The notes: generated from the letters alone by a model not told the origin. A stretch of 23,961 bases of DNA from Chlamydiota bacterium (GCA_027459365.1 DAIDIM010000119.1:1-23961); one strand, 5' to 3'; counted from the stretch's first letter, positions 15,167 to 23,670 are shown. Program-made: numbers and translations.

Positions 15167-16477
15167 TCAATCTTTCATCGATAACAAGAATTCTGCATTC
15201 GTAGCTGTTTTCTTTAATCTTCCGGTTAAAAGATTCATTGCATCGATAGGAGTCAAGTCAGCAACACCTTGTCGCAAGAGATAGATTTTCTCTAACTCGG
15301 CTGGATGATAGAGGAGCTCTTCTTTTCTGGTACCGCTCTTAATGATATCGATTGCTGGCCATATTCTTCGGTCAGCTAAACGACGATCGAGAACAAGCTC
15401 CATGTTTCCTGTACCTTTGAACTCTTCAAAAATGACCTCATCCATACGAGAGCCAGTATCGATAAGAGCCGTTGCAATGATTGTGAGCGATCCGCCCTGT
15501 TCAACATTCCGAGCAGCTCCAAAGAATCTCTTTGGCTTATGGAGCGCATTTGCATCCACACCACCGCTCAAAATCTTGCCTGAATGGGGTTGTACTGTGT
15601 TGTATGCACGAGCTAAGCGTGTAATATTGTCGAGAAGAATGACTACGTCATTGCCACATTCAACAAGACGTCTTGCTTTATCGATGACCATGTCTGCAAT
15701 TTGGACGTGTCTTTCAGGCGGTTCATCAAATGTTGATGCAATGACCTCTCCTTTGACAGTCCGAATCATATCGGTGACCTCTTCTGGTCTCTCATCGATG
15801 AGAAGAACAAGAAGAGTTACCTCTGGATTATTGGTTTCAATTGCATTTGCAATATTTTGCATCAAAATAGTTTTGCCCGATTTGGGAGGAGCGACGATGA
15901 GGGCCCTTTGTCCTTTGCCAATGGGAGCTGCTAAATCGATGATTCTTGTCGAGAGCCTTTCTCTAGTTGTCTCCATCACAAGACGCTTACTTGGATAGGT
16001 TGGAGTTAAATTTTCAAAGAGGAGTCGATCTCGTGTTTCGTCATAGGTTTTGCCATTGATACGATCCACTTTGAGAAGTGCGAAATATTTCTCTTTATCT
16101 TTTGGCGCCCGAATGGCTCCGATGAGGGTGTCGCCTCTACGCAAATCAAATTTGCGAATTTGGGCAGGGGAGACATAGATGTCTTCAGCAGAGGGTAAAA
16201 AGTTATAGTTTGGAGAGCGCAAAAAACCAAAGCCATCTGGCAAGATCTCTAAAACACCTTCCCCATAAAGCATCTCATTGGGGCGTTCAGAAATTGTTTT
16301 GACAATTTCGAATACAACACCTGATTTGGTTAAAGAGCCAGTATGTCGCAAGCCAATATTTCTGGCATACGTTTGAAGCTGAGCGATATTCATCCTTTGA
16401 AGATCGGCTATTTTTGTTACGGCTTCGAATGGGGTTTGGGCATCGCGGCTTTCATCAGTCTGTTGATCTTGATTCAT
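15167..16477 (-). CDS. rho: transcription termination factor Rho
   Basis: A 436-aa protein with the complete Rho architecture. It has a helical N-terminal domain (about 22-65), then a cold-shock-like primary RNA-binding domain with YGEGVLEILPDGFGFLR (71-87) and the DIYVSPAQIRKFDLRRGD stretch (99-116). The RecA-like ATPase follows, with P-loop APPKSGKT (196-203), Walker B-type VVILLDNITRLARAYN and the Q/R-loop GGVDANALHKPKRFFGAARN. It is a hexameric RNA helicase ending Rho-dependent transcripts. The ATG at 16477 is preceded by an AGGAAC-like sequence and lies 19 bp after the coaE stop. Part of the sppA-polA-coaE-rho operon. Confidence 0.97.
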   Translation of the reverse strand: MNQDQQTDESRDAQTPFEAVTKIADLQRMNIAQLQTYARNIGLRHTGSLTKSGVVFEIVKTISERPNEMLYGEGVLEILPDGFGFLRSPNYNFLPSAEDIYVSPAQIRKFDLRRGDTLIGAIRAPKDKEKYFALLKVDRINGKTYDETRDRLLFENLTPTYPSKRLVMETTRERLSTRIIDLAAPIGKGQRALIVAPPKSGKTILMQNIANAIETNNPEVTLLVLLIDERPEEVTDMIRTVKGEVIASTFDEPPERHVQIADMVIDKARRLVECGNDVVILLDNITRLARAYNTVQPHSGKILSGGVDANALHKPKRFFGAARNVEQGGSLTIIATALIDTGSRMDEVIFEEFKGTGNMELVLDRRLADRRIWPAIDIIKSGTRKEELLYHPAELEKIYLLRQGVADLTPIDAMNLLTGRLKKTATNAEFLLSMKD

Positions 16478-16496
16478 AGTTCCTATGGGGGTTTGA

Positions 16497-17084
16497 TTAA
16501 GGGACTGCCTCTAGGGAGTCCCTGATTTGAATAACTTGTTTTTCTAGATCTTCTATAGATCCATTGTTATGAATTACGAAATGGGATAATGAAGCTTTGA
16601 GTTCAGGTTTCATTTGTCGTTTCATTCTCGCGTCGTATTGTTCACCGAATCTTTGTTTTGCAATATTTTCATCGCTCAAGACTGTAATTATCACATCATA
16701 AAATTTTTCATGCTGAATCTCGAAAAGAAGGGGAATTTCAACGATAAAGAAAGTATAGTTTCCTGTTTTTAAAACATTTTTGTAGAGCTTTTCAATTTTT
16801 TCGAGCACTACAGGATGGAGAAGTTTTTCAAGTTGATTCAGTAATTTAGGTTCCTTAAATACAATTTCAGCAATGATCTTACGGAAATCTTCATCCTTCA
16901 GGGGAGCGGTTATCCTTAAAAGTTGACAAACCTTCTTTCCAAGATCGGTGCTAGGGCAAAGAAGCTCATGGACAATTGCGTCAGCACTGACAACATAGGC
17001 TCCCAGTTTTTCGAAAATCTTGCAAGCGGAACTTTTTCCGCTTGCTATTCCGCCTGTAATAGCAATTTTACGCAAATTTAACAT
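16497..17084 (-). CDS. coaE: dephospho-CoA kinase
   Basis: A 195-aa protein of the CoaE family, catalysing ATP-dependent phosphorylation of dephospho-CoA, the last step of coenzyme A synthesis. The P-loop GGIASGKS lies at 11-18, VSADAIVHELL (33-43) is the conserved D-x-I/D-x-I/H region, HPVVL lies near 90, VEIPLLFE near 115 is the substrate-side motif, and the CoaE Arg appears in AKQRF. I chose ATG at 17082-17084 rather than the in-frame TTG at 17093. This gives a 7-nt overlap with the polA stop and a start MLNLRKIAITGG usual for the family. Confidence 0.93.
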   Translation of the reverse strand: MLNLRKIAITGGIASGKSSACKIFEKLGAYVVSADAIVHELLCPSTDLGKKVCQLLRITAPLKDEDFRKIIAEIVFKEPKLLNQLEKLLHPVVLEKIEKLYKNVLKTGNYTFFIVEIPLLFEIQHEKFYDVIITVLSDENIAKQRFGEQYDARMKRQMKPELKASLSHFVIHNNGSIEDLEKQVIQIRDSLEAVP

Positions 17085-19681
17085 TCTGCCCAATTTTTGC
17101 CAACAGAGATATTCACGACAATCGGCACTTTTAGCTTAAAAATATGTTCCATTTTATTTTTAATCAGTACTTTAAAGATCTCAATTTCATGATCTGGCAC
17201 TTCGAAAATCAACTCGTCATGGATTTGAAGAATCATTTTCCCTTGGTATTTTTTTTCTTGAATCTCGTGATCGATCGCGATCATGGCAAGTTTAATCAGA
17301 TCAGCTGCAGTCCCTTGCAACGGGGTATTGACGGCCAACCTCTCCGCTGCCGCACGAATGTTCTGATTTTTATTTGTCAGTTCGGGAATGGGCCGCTGTC
17401 TTCCGGTCAATGTAGTGGAAAATCCCTTTTCGCGAGCCATTTTTTTGCAATTTTCCAAAAAGTCTAAAATCCTCGGATAGCGCTCAAAATATCTTTTGAT
17501 AAAATCGGCAGCCTCTTTTGTCGATATTCCAAGTTGTTGAGAAAGTCCAAAAGGTCCTTGCCCATAGAGAATCCCAAAATTGACCGTTTTTGCTGCATTT
17601 CTCATATCGGGAACTATCATCGTAATGGGAAGATTAAAAATGCGCGATGCGGTGTGCTCGTGAATGTCTTCATTGTCTTTGAACGCTTGGATCAGATCTG
17701 GATCTTCACTAAAATGGGCAAGGAGCCTTAGTTCAATTTGTGAATAATCGCCCCCAATATAGCTCCAGCCCTCAAGTTCCGGTTTAAAACAGGAACGGAC
17801 AGAGTTCCCTTGCTTTGTACGAGTGGGAATGTTTTGTAGATTTGGATCTTGGCAAGAGAGGCGACCTGTTGCTGTTCCTGTTTGGTTGAAAGTACAATGG
17901 ACCCTTTTTGTCATTGGATCGACCGCTTGCGGGAGCGCTTCAACATAAGTTGTCCTTAGCTTCTCATATCCGCGATAGAGTAAAATGTCTTTTGCAATTG
18001 GATTTTCGTTTGCCAATTCCTCTAACACATCTGCCCCCGTTGCGAAAGCGGTCTTTGCAGTTGCCGGTTTTTTTAAACCCAGTTGAATAAAGAGAATATC
18101 GCTGAGTTGCTTTGGAGAATTGAGATTAAACGTTGTCCCTACTTCCTCGTATATTTTTTTCTCGACTAACTGCAACTCTTTCAAAAGGATAATTCCAATG
18201 GATTGTAAACACGCAGTATCGAGAAAAATCCCTGTTTTTTCCATCCGCGCTAAAACAGGAAGGAGGGGCATTTCAATTTCATGAAATACTTTGAGAAGGT
18301 TTCTCTTCTTCAGTTCTTTTTCGAAAAGAAGCTTTAATCGTACGATATAGTCAACAGATGCACACGCATACTCTTGTCTTTGCTCATCTGGAATATCCTG
18401 TATAGAAATCTTATTTTTCCCTTTTCCAATCCCCTCACTTAAAGTTGATTTGACAACCTTAAATTTTTCTAACACCAGATCATCTAGCTCATGACGTTTT
18501 GCTTGCGGCTCTAATAAATAAGATGCAAGCATTGTGTCAAAGCAGATGTTGTTCAAACTCATCCCAAGACGATCTAAAAGATGCTTCTCTTTTTTCACAT
18601 CATGTCCATAAAAAGAGCTTGTACTCGTTGCAAAAAAAGGGATCAGCTCATTGAATAAGAAATCGGGAATAAACCATGCCTCATGCGGATGAATGGCAAA
18701 TGCGATGCCAAAAGTTTCAACAACCATTGCAATTTCTTTTTCTGACTTGAGTCGATCCAATACGAATGAGAGTTTTTCTTTCGTATCAATTCTTGTATAA
18801 ACATTGCTTTGTTGTGGCACCTCCACTTTCTCTTCCATCTCGCGAAGGAGGGATGAAAATTGCATCCGGTGATAAAACTCAGTAAGACAATGTACATCGG
18901 GTGCTTTTATCGTATAGAAACTCATTGCAGTCGGAATTTCAACATCGGTATGGAGAGTTGCCAGGCGGCGGCTCATTAATGCAATCTCTTTATGCTCTTT
19001 TAAAATTTGCTGTTTTTTTTCACCCTTAACAAGTTCTGGATGAGCAAGCAAATGATCCAAGGTATTGAATTCCGCAAGCAAAGTAGAGGCGGTCTTTGGC
19101 CCAAATCCAGGAATGCCAGGAATATTGTCCGATGCATCGCCCATAATCGCTAAATAATCGAGCATTTGATCTGGGCGCACTCCGTATATTTCTACAACCT
19201 TCTGAGCATCAACGAGTTGGTAATCTTTTTGAGGAAGCAGCATAAAGATTTCATCGCAAACAAGTTGCGCCATATCTTTATCGCTTGTGCAAAGATAGCT
19301 CTGCGCCCCCTGTTTTTTTGCCCAAAGCGCAACAGTTGCCATCACATCATCTGCTTCAACGCTGTTTACGCAAAGAAGTGGAATTCCAGCAAGTGTGCAA
19401 TATTCATAGGCCCACTCAATTTGTGGGTATAGATCTTCTGGGCCCTCTTTCCGATGTGTCTTATATTCTGCATAAATATTTTGGCGCGATTGTTTATTTT
19501 CAGGCCCATCGAATACGCAAACAAGATATTCAGGCTTGAGCTGCTTGATCAGTTTTTGCAAAGAGCGAATGAATCCATAAAGCGCGGACGTTGTATTGCC
19601 TGCCGCATTCGTCATTGGGCTAATCGCATAGTACGAGCGAAACAGGTAATTGACAGCGTCGACGATATAAATCTTATTCAT
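17078..19681 (-). CDS. polA: DNA polymerase I
   Basis: An 867-aa family A polymerase. It has an N-terminal 5'-3' exonuclease (about 1-285; VDAVNYLFRSYYA, FDGPENKQSRQ, VEADDVMAT, SDKDMAQL, GIPGFGPKTA), a middle 3'-5' exonuclease-like domain (about 300-465) and a polymerase domain. The polymerase has motif A GGDYSQIELR, the O-helix RNAAKTVNFGILYGQGP and motif C QIHDELIFEVP. The proofreading acidic residues look lost: MVVET stands where E. coli has FDTET, and YACASVD where it has YAAEDAD. The ATG at 19679-19681 overlaps the sppA stop as ATGA and fits the usual MNKIYIVD start, so the upstream in-frame codons were rejected. It functions in repair and primer removal. Confidence 0.95.
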   Translation of the reverse strand: MNKIYIVDAVNYLFRSYYAISPMTNAAGNTTSALYGFIRSLQKLIKQLKPEYLVCVFDGPENKQSRQNIYAEYKTHRKEGPEDLYPQIEWAYEYCTLAGIPLLCVNSVEADDVMATVALWAKKQGAQSYLCTSDKDMAQLVCDEIFMLLPQKDYQLVDAQKVVEIYGVRPDQMLDYLAIMGDASDNIPGIPGFGPKTASTLLAEFNTLDHLLAHPELVKGEKKQQILKEHKEIALMSRRLATLHTDVEIPTAMSFYTIKAPDVHCLTEFYHRMQFSSLLREMEEKVEVPQQSNVYTRIDTKEKLSFVLDRLKSEKEIAMVVETFGIAFAIHPHEAWFIPDFLFNELIPFFATSTSSFYGHDVKKEKHLLDRLGMSLNNICFDTMLASYLLEPQAKRHELDDLVLEKFKVVKSTLSEGIGKGKNKISIQDIPDEQRQEYACASVDYIVRLKLLFEKELKKRNLLKVFHEIEMPLLPVLARMEKTGIFLDTACLQSIGIILLKELQLVEKKIYEEVGTTFNLNSPKQLSDILFIQLGLKKPATAKTAFATGADVLEELANENPIAKDILLYRGYEKLRTTYVEALPQAVDPMTKRVHCTFNQTGTATGRLSCQDPNLQNIPTRTKQGNSVRSCFKPELEGWSYIGGDYSQIELRLLAHFSEDPDLIQAFKDNEDIHEHTASRIFNLPITMIVPDMRNAAKTVNFGILYGQGPFGLSQQLGISTKEAADFIKRYFERYPRILDFLENCKKMAREKGFSTTLTGRQRPIPELTNKNQNIRAAAERLAVNTPLQGTAADLIKLAMIAIDHEIQEKKYQGKMILQIHDELIFEVPDHEIEIFKVLIKNKMEHIFKLKVPIVVNISVGKNWAEC

Positions 19682-20715
19682 TGAGGACAATATAAGAAAC
19701 ACGGTTGTTCGAGAATCTTATCGCTTTCGATTGTATGTTTAATTTTGCCTGAAAAAAGAGGGGATTCGCTCGTTATAAATTCATTTAACCAAGCATTTTT
19801 AGGAGACAAACTAACTACCTGATACGATTTTGTGCTATCCACTTTTGCAGCAATCAAAAGCTCCCGCAAAGCATCATTTCTCGAACTCATTGCCACATCG
19901 ATATAACCTAGCTTTTGTGCTGTTACGCAATCAAACACATGGGCCCCATATTCATCGATCAGTTTTGTCTTATCCAGTTTCGGTCTTGCCCGCGTGACAA
20001 TATCGACAAACCGATGATACATAAATGCAGTCACGGCTTGAATTGACTCTCCTTCTCCTTCTTTCCAAGGACGAGTGGGATTCAAAGTATCTTTATCAAG
20101 ACCTTCGGTAATTGTCTTTGCTTGAACTCCCCATTTTTCCATCGTATCATAGACATTGAAGAAAGGGCCAATCACAACTCCAATCGATCCAATAATACTT
20201 GCAGGACCTGCAAATATTTTATCGCTTGCCGCAGCAATATACATGCCACCTGACGCACAAAGCCCCTCAACAAAAGCGTAAACTGGCACATGATAGAGAG
20301 CTTTATAATCATTAATCATTTCATAAATTGCTTCAGAATCAACTACTGTCCCCCCAGGAGTATTGAAATTAAGCAATATTCCCTTCACACGATTTCCTGC
20401 TAGATGCCCTGTTCTTGAGTCATTTAAAATATTTCTAAACATCTGCGCATCTGTCCCTCGCACATCGCCAATTTTCCCATGCAGATTGATTTCCAAAATG
20501 ACAGGCGTAGTACTTGGAAGAACCTCCCGTTTTCCTTCTGCATCATTCAAAATATTGAAAGTGGTTTTTTCTTCGATGATGATCGGAGTCGTTACAGTTG
20601 CATATAACCATACAATGACAAAAAGGGCGATAAAAACGCCCATTAGGCCAAAAAACATTCTCAGGAAAGCCCTAATTGCAGATCCAATGATCGATTCACG
20701 CGGAGGATAACTCAT
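19678..20715 (-). CDS. sppA: S49 family signal peptide peptidase (SppA/SohB type)
   Basis: A 345-aa membrane-bound serine protease that degrades cleaved signal peptides. One N-terminal membrane helix (about 20-45, ALFVIVWLYATV) is followed by an S49 domain. Its first part VILEINLHGKIGDVRG leads to FVEGLCASGGMYIAAAS with the nucleophilic Ser in ASGG, then the conserved GPASIIGSIGVVIGPFFN. The general-base Lys should be in the later GLDKDTLNPTRPW stretch. I chose ATG at 20713-20715, with AGGTG about 7 nt upstream. An in-frame GTG at 20742 lies at the TATAAG (20742-20747) that looks like the -10. Cysteine-rich C-terminus (EQPCFLYCPQ). First gene of the operon continuing to polA. Confidence 0.9.
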   Translation of the reverse strand: MSYPPRESIIGSAIRAFLRMFFGLMGVFIALFVIVWLYATVTTPIIIEEKTTFNILNDAEGKREVLPSTTPVILEINLHGKIGDVRGTDAQMFRNILNDSRTGHLAGNRVKGILLNFNTPGGTVVDSEAIYEMINDYKALYHVPVYAFVEGLCASGGMYIAAASDKIFAGPASIIGSIGVVIGPFFNVYDTMEKWGVQAKTITEGLDKDTLNPTRPWKEGEGESIQAVTAFMYHRFVDIVTRARPKLDKTKLIDEYGAHVFDCVTAQKLGYIDVAMSSRNDALRELLIAAKVDSTKSYQVVSLSPKNAWLNEFITSESPLFSGKIKHTIESDKILEQPCFLYCPQ

Positions 20716-20871
20716 GTGTACACCTAAATTCTTCGCACTCACTTATACTGGAAAAGAGATTATGAAAAAAACATTTTCGTATTATGCGCATTTCTCGCTG
20801 TAGAGGTTTTTGAAAAAAGAAAGAATTAGGAATATAGACGGACTGCAATAGAAGATCCACATTGTGTTTTT

Positions 20872-20933
20872 TTCACATTATTCCCCGGGAAAAATGTGGT
20901 TTTTTTCACGTTTTTCGCGGGGAATAATGTGAA
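20872..20933. repeat. long hairpin with 27-bp stem and 8-nt loop
   Basis: Left arm 20872-20898 and right arm 20907-20933 pair throughout, except for one G-G mismatch and one G-T wobble. Each arm starts or ends with TTCACATTATTCCCCG. The loop is GTTTTTTT. It lies 157 bp upstream of the chosen sppA start. It could be a small mobile palindrome, an operator or a terminator. Confidence 0.8.
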
Positions 20934-21142
20934 GTTATTGAATGTTAATTGGTTAGGAATCTCGTGTATACACTATAGCATTTTGTAAAACAACGGGTTA
21001 AGAACCAGAGGACCATTTTCGTGGCGTTACGAAAAAGGTCTTCGTAGGCAGCGGGGCTTTAGCGACCCATTAATTCAAAGGTGAAAAAAACATCATCGAG
21101 AATAAACAAATATGCCATATAAGCATAAATTCTTTCGTTTTT

Positions 21143-21160
21143 TATAGCATTCGTGCTATA
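21143..21160. promoter_or_regulatory. palindromic operator candidate before the XRE gene
   Basis: TATAGCA-TTCG-TGCTATA is a perfect inverted repeat 20 bp before the ATG at 21181 and overlaps the likely -10 (TATATA at 21156-21161). A further TATAGCA half-site occurs at 20974-20980. Autoregulation by the HTH protein encoded next is a natural guess. Confidence 0.5.
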
Positions 21161-21180
21161 TATGAGTTTTAGGGGACAAT

Positions 21181-21636
21181 ATGGAATTTTCCGAACTGCT
21201 TCTAATTGAAGAAATAGCGAAGGAAGGAGCGAAAGCAGCACAGGCGGCTAGGGGATTAACTCCCGGGGCTCTCATTAAAATGATTCGCAAACAAATCGGT
21301 TTGCCCCAAATAGTTTTGGCTCGCATTGCGAAAGTGCCCCAATCAACGATTTCGCGCATCGAGAAAGGTCAGGGAGATCCTAGTCTCGCAACGCTAAGAA
21401 GGATTTTAGAGGCCCTTCAATGTGATTTAGTCCTTTTGCCGATACTGAGAGAACCTATTCATACAATTCGAAGAAGACAGGCGAGGAAAAAGGCTGAAGC
21501 TAAAGTCCAATATCTTTTGGGAACAATGCATTTAGAAGAGCAAGAGCCCGATAAAAAGTTTACGGATGCATTATTGCTACAAGAAGAAGAAAAACTTTTG
21601 AAAGGTACTAATTCAACTCTTTGGGAAGAGGAATGA
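21181..21636 (+). CDS. XRE-family regulator, mobile mystery protein A type
   Basis: A 151-aa protein with a helix-turn-helix domain at about 30-80: LIKMIRKQIGLPQIVLARIA (first helices), VPQSTISRIEKG (recognition helix) and SLATLRRILEALQCDLV. The tail RRRQARKKAEAKVQYLLGTMHLEEQ (landmark, starting near 97) and final LW are what I know from the TIGR02612 family, mobile mystery protein A. These are nearly always encoded next to a Fic-domain protein (mobile mystery protein B), as here 4 bp downstream. It probably represses its own promoter at 21143-21160 and may neutralise the Fic partner. The pair is typical of accessory DNA. The gene itself looks intact although its partner is broken. Confidence 0.8.
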   Translation: MEFSELLLIEEIAKEGAKAAQAARGLTPGALIKMIRKQIGLPQIVLARIAKVPQSTISRIEKGQGDPSLATLRRILEALQCDLVLLPILREPIHTIRRRQARKKAEAKVQYLLGTMHLEEQEPDKKFTDALLLQEEEKLLKGTNSTLWEEE

Positions 21637-21640
21637 CTTT

Positions 21641-22031
21641 ATGTTTCTTGAATTTCCGGAAGGAGCTACGCCGCTTCATGATGAAAGTGATCTTTTGATC
21701 CCTTGGGTACGTACCATGAGCGATCTGAATCGAGTAGAAGCTGAAAATATTTTGCAGGCTCAAGAGCGTTATTTACGCGTTACCTCTTCAACAGGTTGGA
21801 AATGGTTCAATTATGGGGTATTTCAAGAAATTCATAGAGCTATGTTTGGAAAAGTATGGGCTTGGGCAGGTATACTGCGGGGCGTTGAAATTTTGCGTTT
21901 TCAGCTGCGTGAAAGCTGCCGAAAATCAACGATCATAAGTGGCATAGTATTAAGCCAATACAATGCCATTTGCCATGTTTTAACCGCGGGAGCTTTCAAG
22001 CGCCTCCAATAGGAAGATTTTAATGTTACAG
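21641..22031 (+). pseudogene. broken Fic-domain gene, mobile mystery protein B type
   Basis: MFLEFPEGATPLHDESDLLIPW and the N-x-x-E-A-E-N-I-L-Q-A stretch match the start of mobile mystery protein B (Fic family, TIGR02613; first 22 residues named as landmark only). EIHRAMFGKVWAWAG (about 63-77) is the conserved lead-in to the Fic core. Homology stops after R80, exactly where a 124-bp palindromic element begins (21881). After the element, in the next frame, S-N-R-K-I (22005 onward) resembles the expected continuation (xSNKNI). Nine codons later the IS starts. The catalytic HxFxxGNGR motif is absent, so no active AMP-transferase can be made. The open frame through the element ends at 22012. GAGGA lies 9 nt before the ATG. 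Confidence 0.75.
21881..22004. repeat. 124-bp palindromic insertion inside the Fic gene
   Basis: It begins GGCGTTGAAATTTTGCG and ends, on the other strand, GGCGCTTGAAA, giving short imperfect inverted ends. Internal hairpins include CGTTGA/TCAACG with TTTT/AAAA, and TGGCA..GTATT/AATAC..TGCCA (about 21947-21974). Its first 24 bases closely match the right end of copy 1 of the palindromic repeat read on the minus strand (GGCGTTGACTATTTTCG...). The length of 124 shifts the Fic reading frame. No target duplication is obvious. Confidence 0.6.
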
Positions 22032-22057
22032 CCTGGATTCCCGAACACTCATAACGA
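22032..22057 (+). repeat. left terminal inverted repeat of the IS
   Basis: Outer part CCTGGATTCCCGAA, inner part CACTCATAACGA. The inner part overlaps the last codons of the transposase. A related stretch CCTGGGATTCAACCC (minus strand) lies just inside, at 22065-22079, as a possible second transposase site. Confidence 0.85.
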
Positions 22058-23656
22058 GGATGGTGGGTTGAATCCCAGGTTAGCATAGATTGTTTTTTGT
22101 TTTTCTAGCACCTCTCCCACGCAAGGCTCGTGACCTATTGAATGGAAACATTCAATCACATCTAGTTTATCCAGCATCTCCTGCAACGTATATTGCTTAA
22201 ACATGTTGTTTTCTTGCATTTTCTTCTTAATATATGAGAGGTAAATGAGAGCAATGAACTCTACAAAAAGTTTTCCATCAAGGCTTTGCTCTGACGAAAC
22301 TAAAGTGCGACGCACATTTAACCGCTCTTTGAGGTCGCCAAAAGCCTTTTCAACCAAGTCTTTGTTTCGGTAGAGCTCAAGGGCGGTGACGGCGCTCATT
22401 GCTTGATTAGTGAATAAGGCAAAAAAGCCATAATAACGTTTTGCATGCGCAATCGCCTTTTGTTTAACACGCACCTTGATTCCTCGTTTCGGTGTTGAGG
22501 TAACTTCAAAATATTTTTGATATAGCTGCTCATGTTTTGGAAGTCGATTTCCAGAGAGCAGCTCTTGGCGCAGTGCAACGAGTTGCCTGTCAAATATTTT
22601 TTCGTCTTCCGCTGCTTTATCCAGGCTAAAGTAATAGTGAAGGTACACGCGCTTTGTGCTGCTTAAGGTGTCTTTTTTGTAAGGACGCTTTTGCGCGTAA
22701 TTCCATTGCGTTGACACGGTATGGTAGTACAAATCATAATTCTCACTGTAGCGCTCAAAACTGCGAAACTCATCATAAACCTTATCCAATGCCGTTCTTA
22801 CGAATGAAAGCGACAGCCTCACGGACATTAAAAACTTCCGATGCTCTTTGAATAAGGCATTGATATTCGCCTCGCTATAGAAGCCCCTATCCATCACAAG
22901 CTTTACTTTAGAAAAGCCAAGCACATCCAGACTATTTAATAAATGCGCGACTGTCTTTGAGTCAGGAATGTTTCCTGCTAACACACGATAGTAGAATGGG
23001 AGGCGTGATTCTTCCCCAAAAACCAATGCTAAATTGAGTTGTGGCAAGGAAGGATCTTCTTTGTTATGTCCATATTGAACCTGACGCAAGCATTCAGAAT
23101 AACTTGAAATGCTGGTGGTATCGTAAGCCCAGAACTCCTGCTCCGCGCGCCTTGCACCTTGAAGGCGAAAAAAAGACTGTTTTGCTTCTTCAGTTATCGA
23201 GGTAAATAGCTCGCTACTGCGTTGTGAGCTAATGTTCTGGCCATAAGGATGTTGATGAAGCGTACCCCATCGTTCAAAACGGTACAGAGGCGTTTTGTCT
23301 TCCAAAATGAGGTAATAAGCTATGGATTGGATTTGTTGATAGTGTTCAGGGAAGCACTGTTGCAAGTCTTTTGTAATTCCAAGGTGCTCTCCAATTTGAT
23401 CAAATAGGTATGTTGCGCCATAAAAATACCGTGCTGTTTGGGTGAAGGCGGGACGTCCTTTCTTGAGAGGGATAGGCTCCTCTTTCCTTTTTCGACCTCT
23501 TCCGTCCGTTGGAATAAGGCTCTTAGTCTCTCCCACAACGCGCCCTAGTAAGGTTCTTTTAGAGCGAGACTGTTTCTTTTCCTTATCCCAGAAGGAAATC
23601 GATTCATAAGCGTAAGTGATGCCGGAGCGCTTGTCCTTTTGATACACAATAGCCAT
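22049..23656 (-). CDS. IS1634/IS4-type DDE transposase
   Basis: A 535-aa transposase. DDE residues are visible: D in WAYDTTSISSYSE, D in LVMDRGFYSE, and E in the IS4-type Y-(2)-R-(3)-E-(6)-K signature YRNKDLVEKAFGDLK. It has an N-terminal domain with a basic GRGRKRKEE patch, and its size fits IS1634-family enzymes. ATG at 23654-23656 is chosen because AAAAGGAA lies 9 nt upstream and MAIVYQKDK is a usual start. The longer in-frame TTG at 23725 crosses the inverted repeat 23671-23701 and was rejected. The frame is intact, so the IS may be active. The C-terminus (PPSSL) reads into the left inverted repeat. Confidence 0.88.
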   Translation of the reverse strand: MAIVYQKDKRSGITYAYESISFWDKEKKQSRSKRTLLGRVVGETKSLIPTDGRGRKRKEEPIPLKKGRPAFTQTARYFYGATYLFDQIGEHLGITKDLQQCFPEHYQQIQSIAYYLILEDKTPLYRFERWGTLHQHPYGQNISSQRSSELFTSITEEAKQSFFRLQGARRAEQEFWAYDTTSISSYSECLRQVQYGHNKEDPSLPQLNLALVFGEESRLPFYYRVLAGNIPDSKTVAHLLNSLDVLGFSKVKLVMDRGFYSEANINALFKEHRKFLMSVRLSLSFVRTALDKVYDEFRSFERYSENYDLYYHTVSTQWNYAQKRPYKKDTLSSTKRVYLHYYFSLDKAAEDEKIFDRQLVALRQELLSGNRLPKHEQLYQKYFEVTSTPKRGIKVRVKQKAIAHAKRYYGFFALFTNQAMSAVTALELYRNKDLVEKAFGDLKERLNVRRTLVSSEQSLDGKLFVEFIALIYLSYIKKKMQENNMFKQYTLQEMLDKLDVIECFHSIGHEPCVGEVLEKQKTIYANLGFNPPSSL

Positions 23657-23670
23657 AGGTAATTCCTTTT

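Larger units (their letters stand above)
20716..21180. other. gene-free region with several hairpins between sppA and the XRE gene
   Basis: 465 bp without a credible coding frame, separating a minus-strand operon from plus-strand accessory genes. It contains a 27-bp-stem hairpin (20872-20933), a perfect 10-bp palindrome GTGTATACAC (20964-20973), a 12-bp-stem hairpin (21011-21040, one mismatch) and an 18-bp palindrome before the XRE gene (21143-21160). A -10-like TATAAG for sppA lies at 20742-20747. Confidence 0.6.

Noticed and set aside
15342..15998. Plus-strand open frame of 218 codons
   Set aside because: It is the antisense of rho, one of the most conserved bacterial genes, and its translation is low-complexity S/T/R-rich.
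19682..19702. Upstream extension of polA by seven codons
   Set aside because: The ATG at 19681 overlaps the sppA stop as ATGA and gives the usual MNKIYIVD start; the extension would add an atypical N-terminus.
21881..22004. A tRNA or group II intron fragment in the Fic gene
   Set aside because: No T-loop GGTTCGA pattern, anticodon arm or domain V motif could be found; the inverted ends fit a small palindromic element better.
22065..22079. Alternative inner end of the IS
   Set aside because: The CCTGGGATTCAACCC stretch resembles the terminus only in its first ten bases and lies inside the transposase coding sequence; the outer pair at 22032 and 23896 matches far better.
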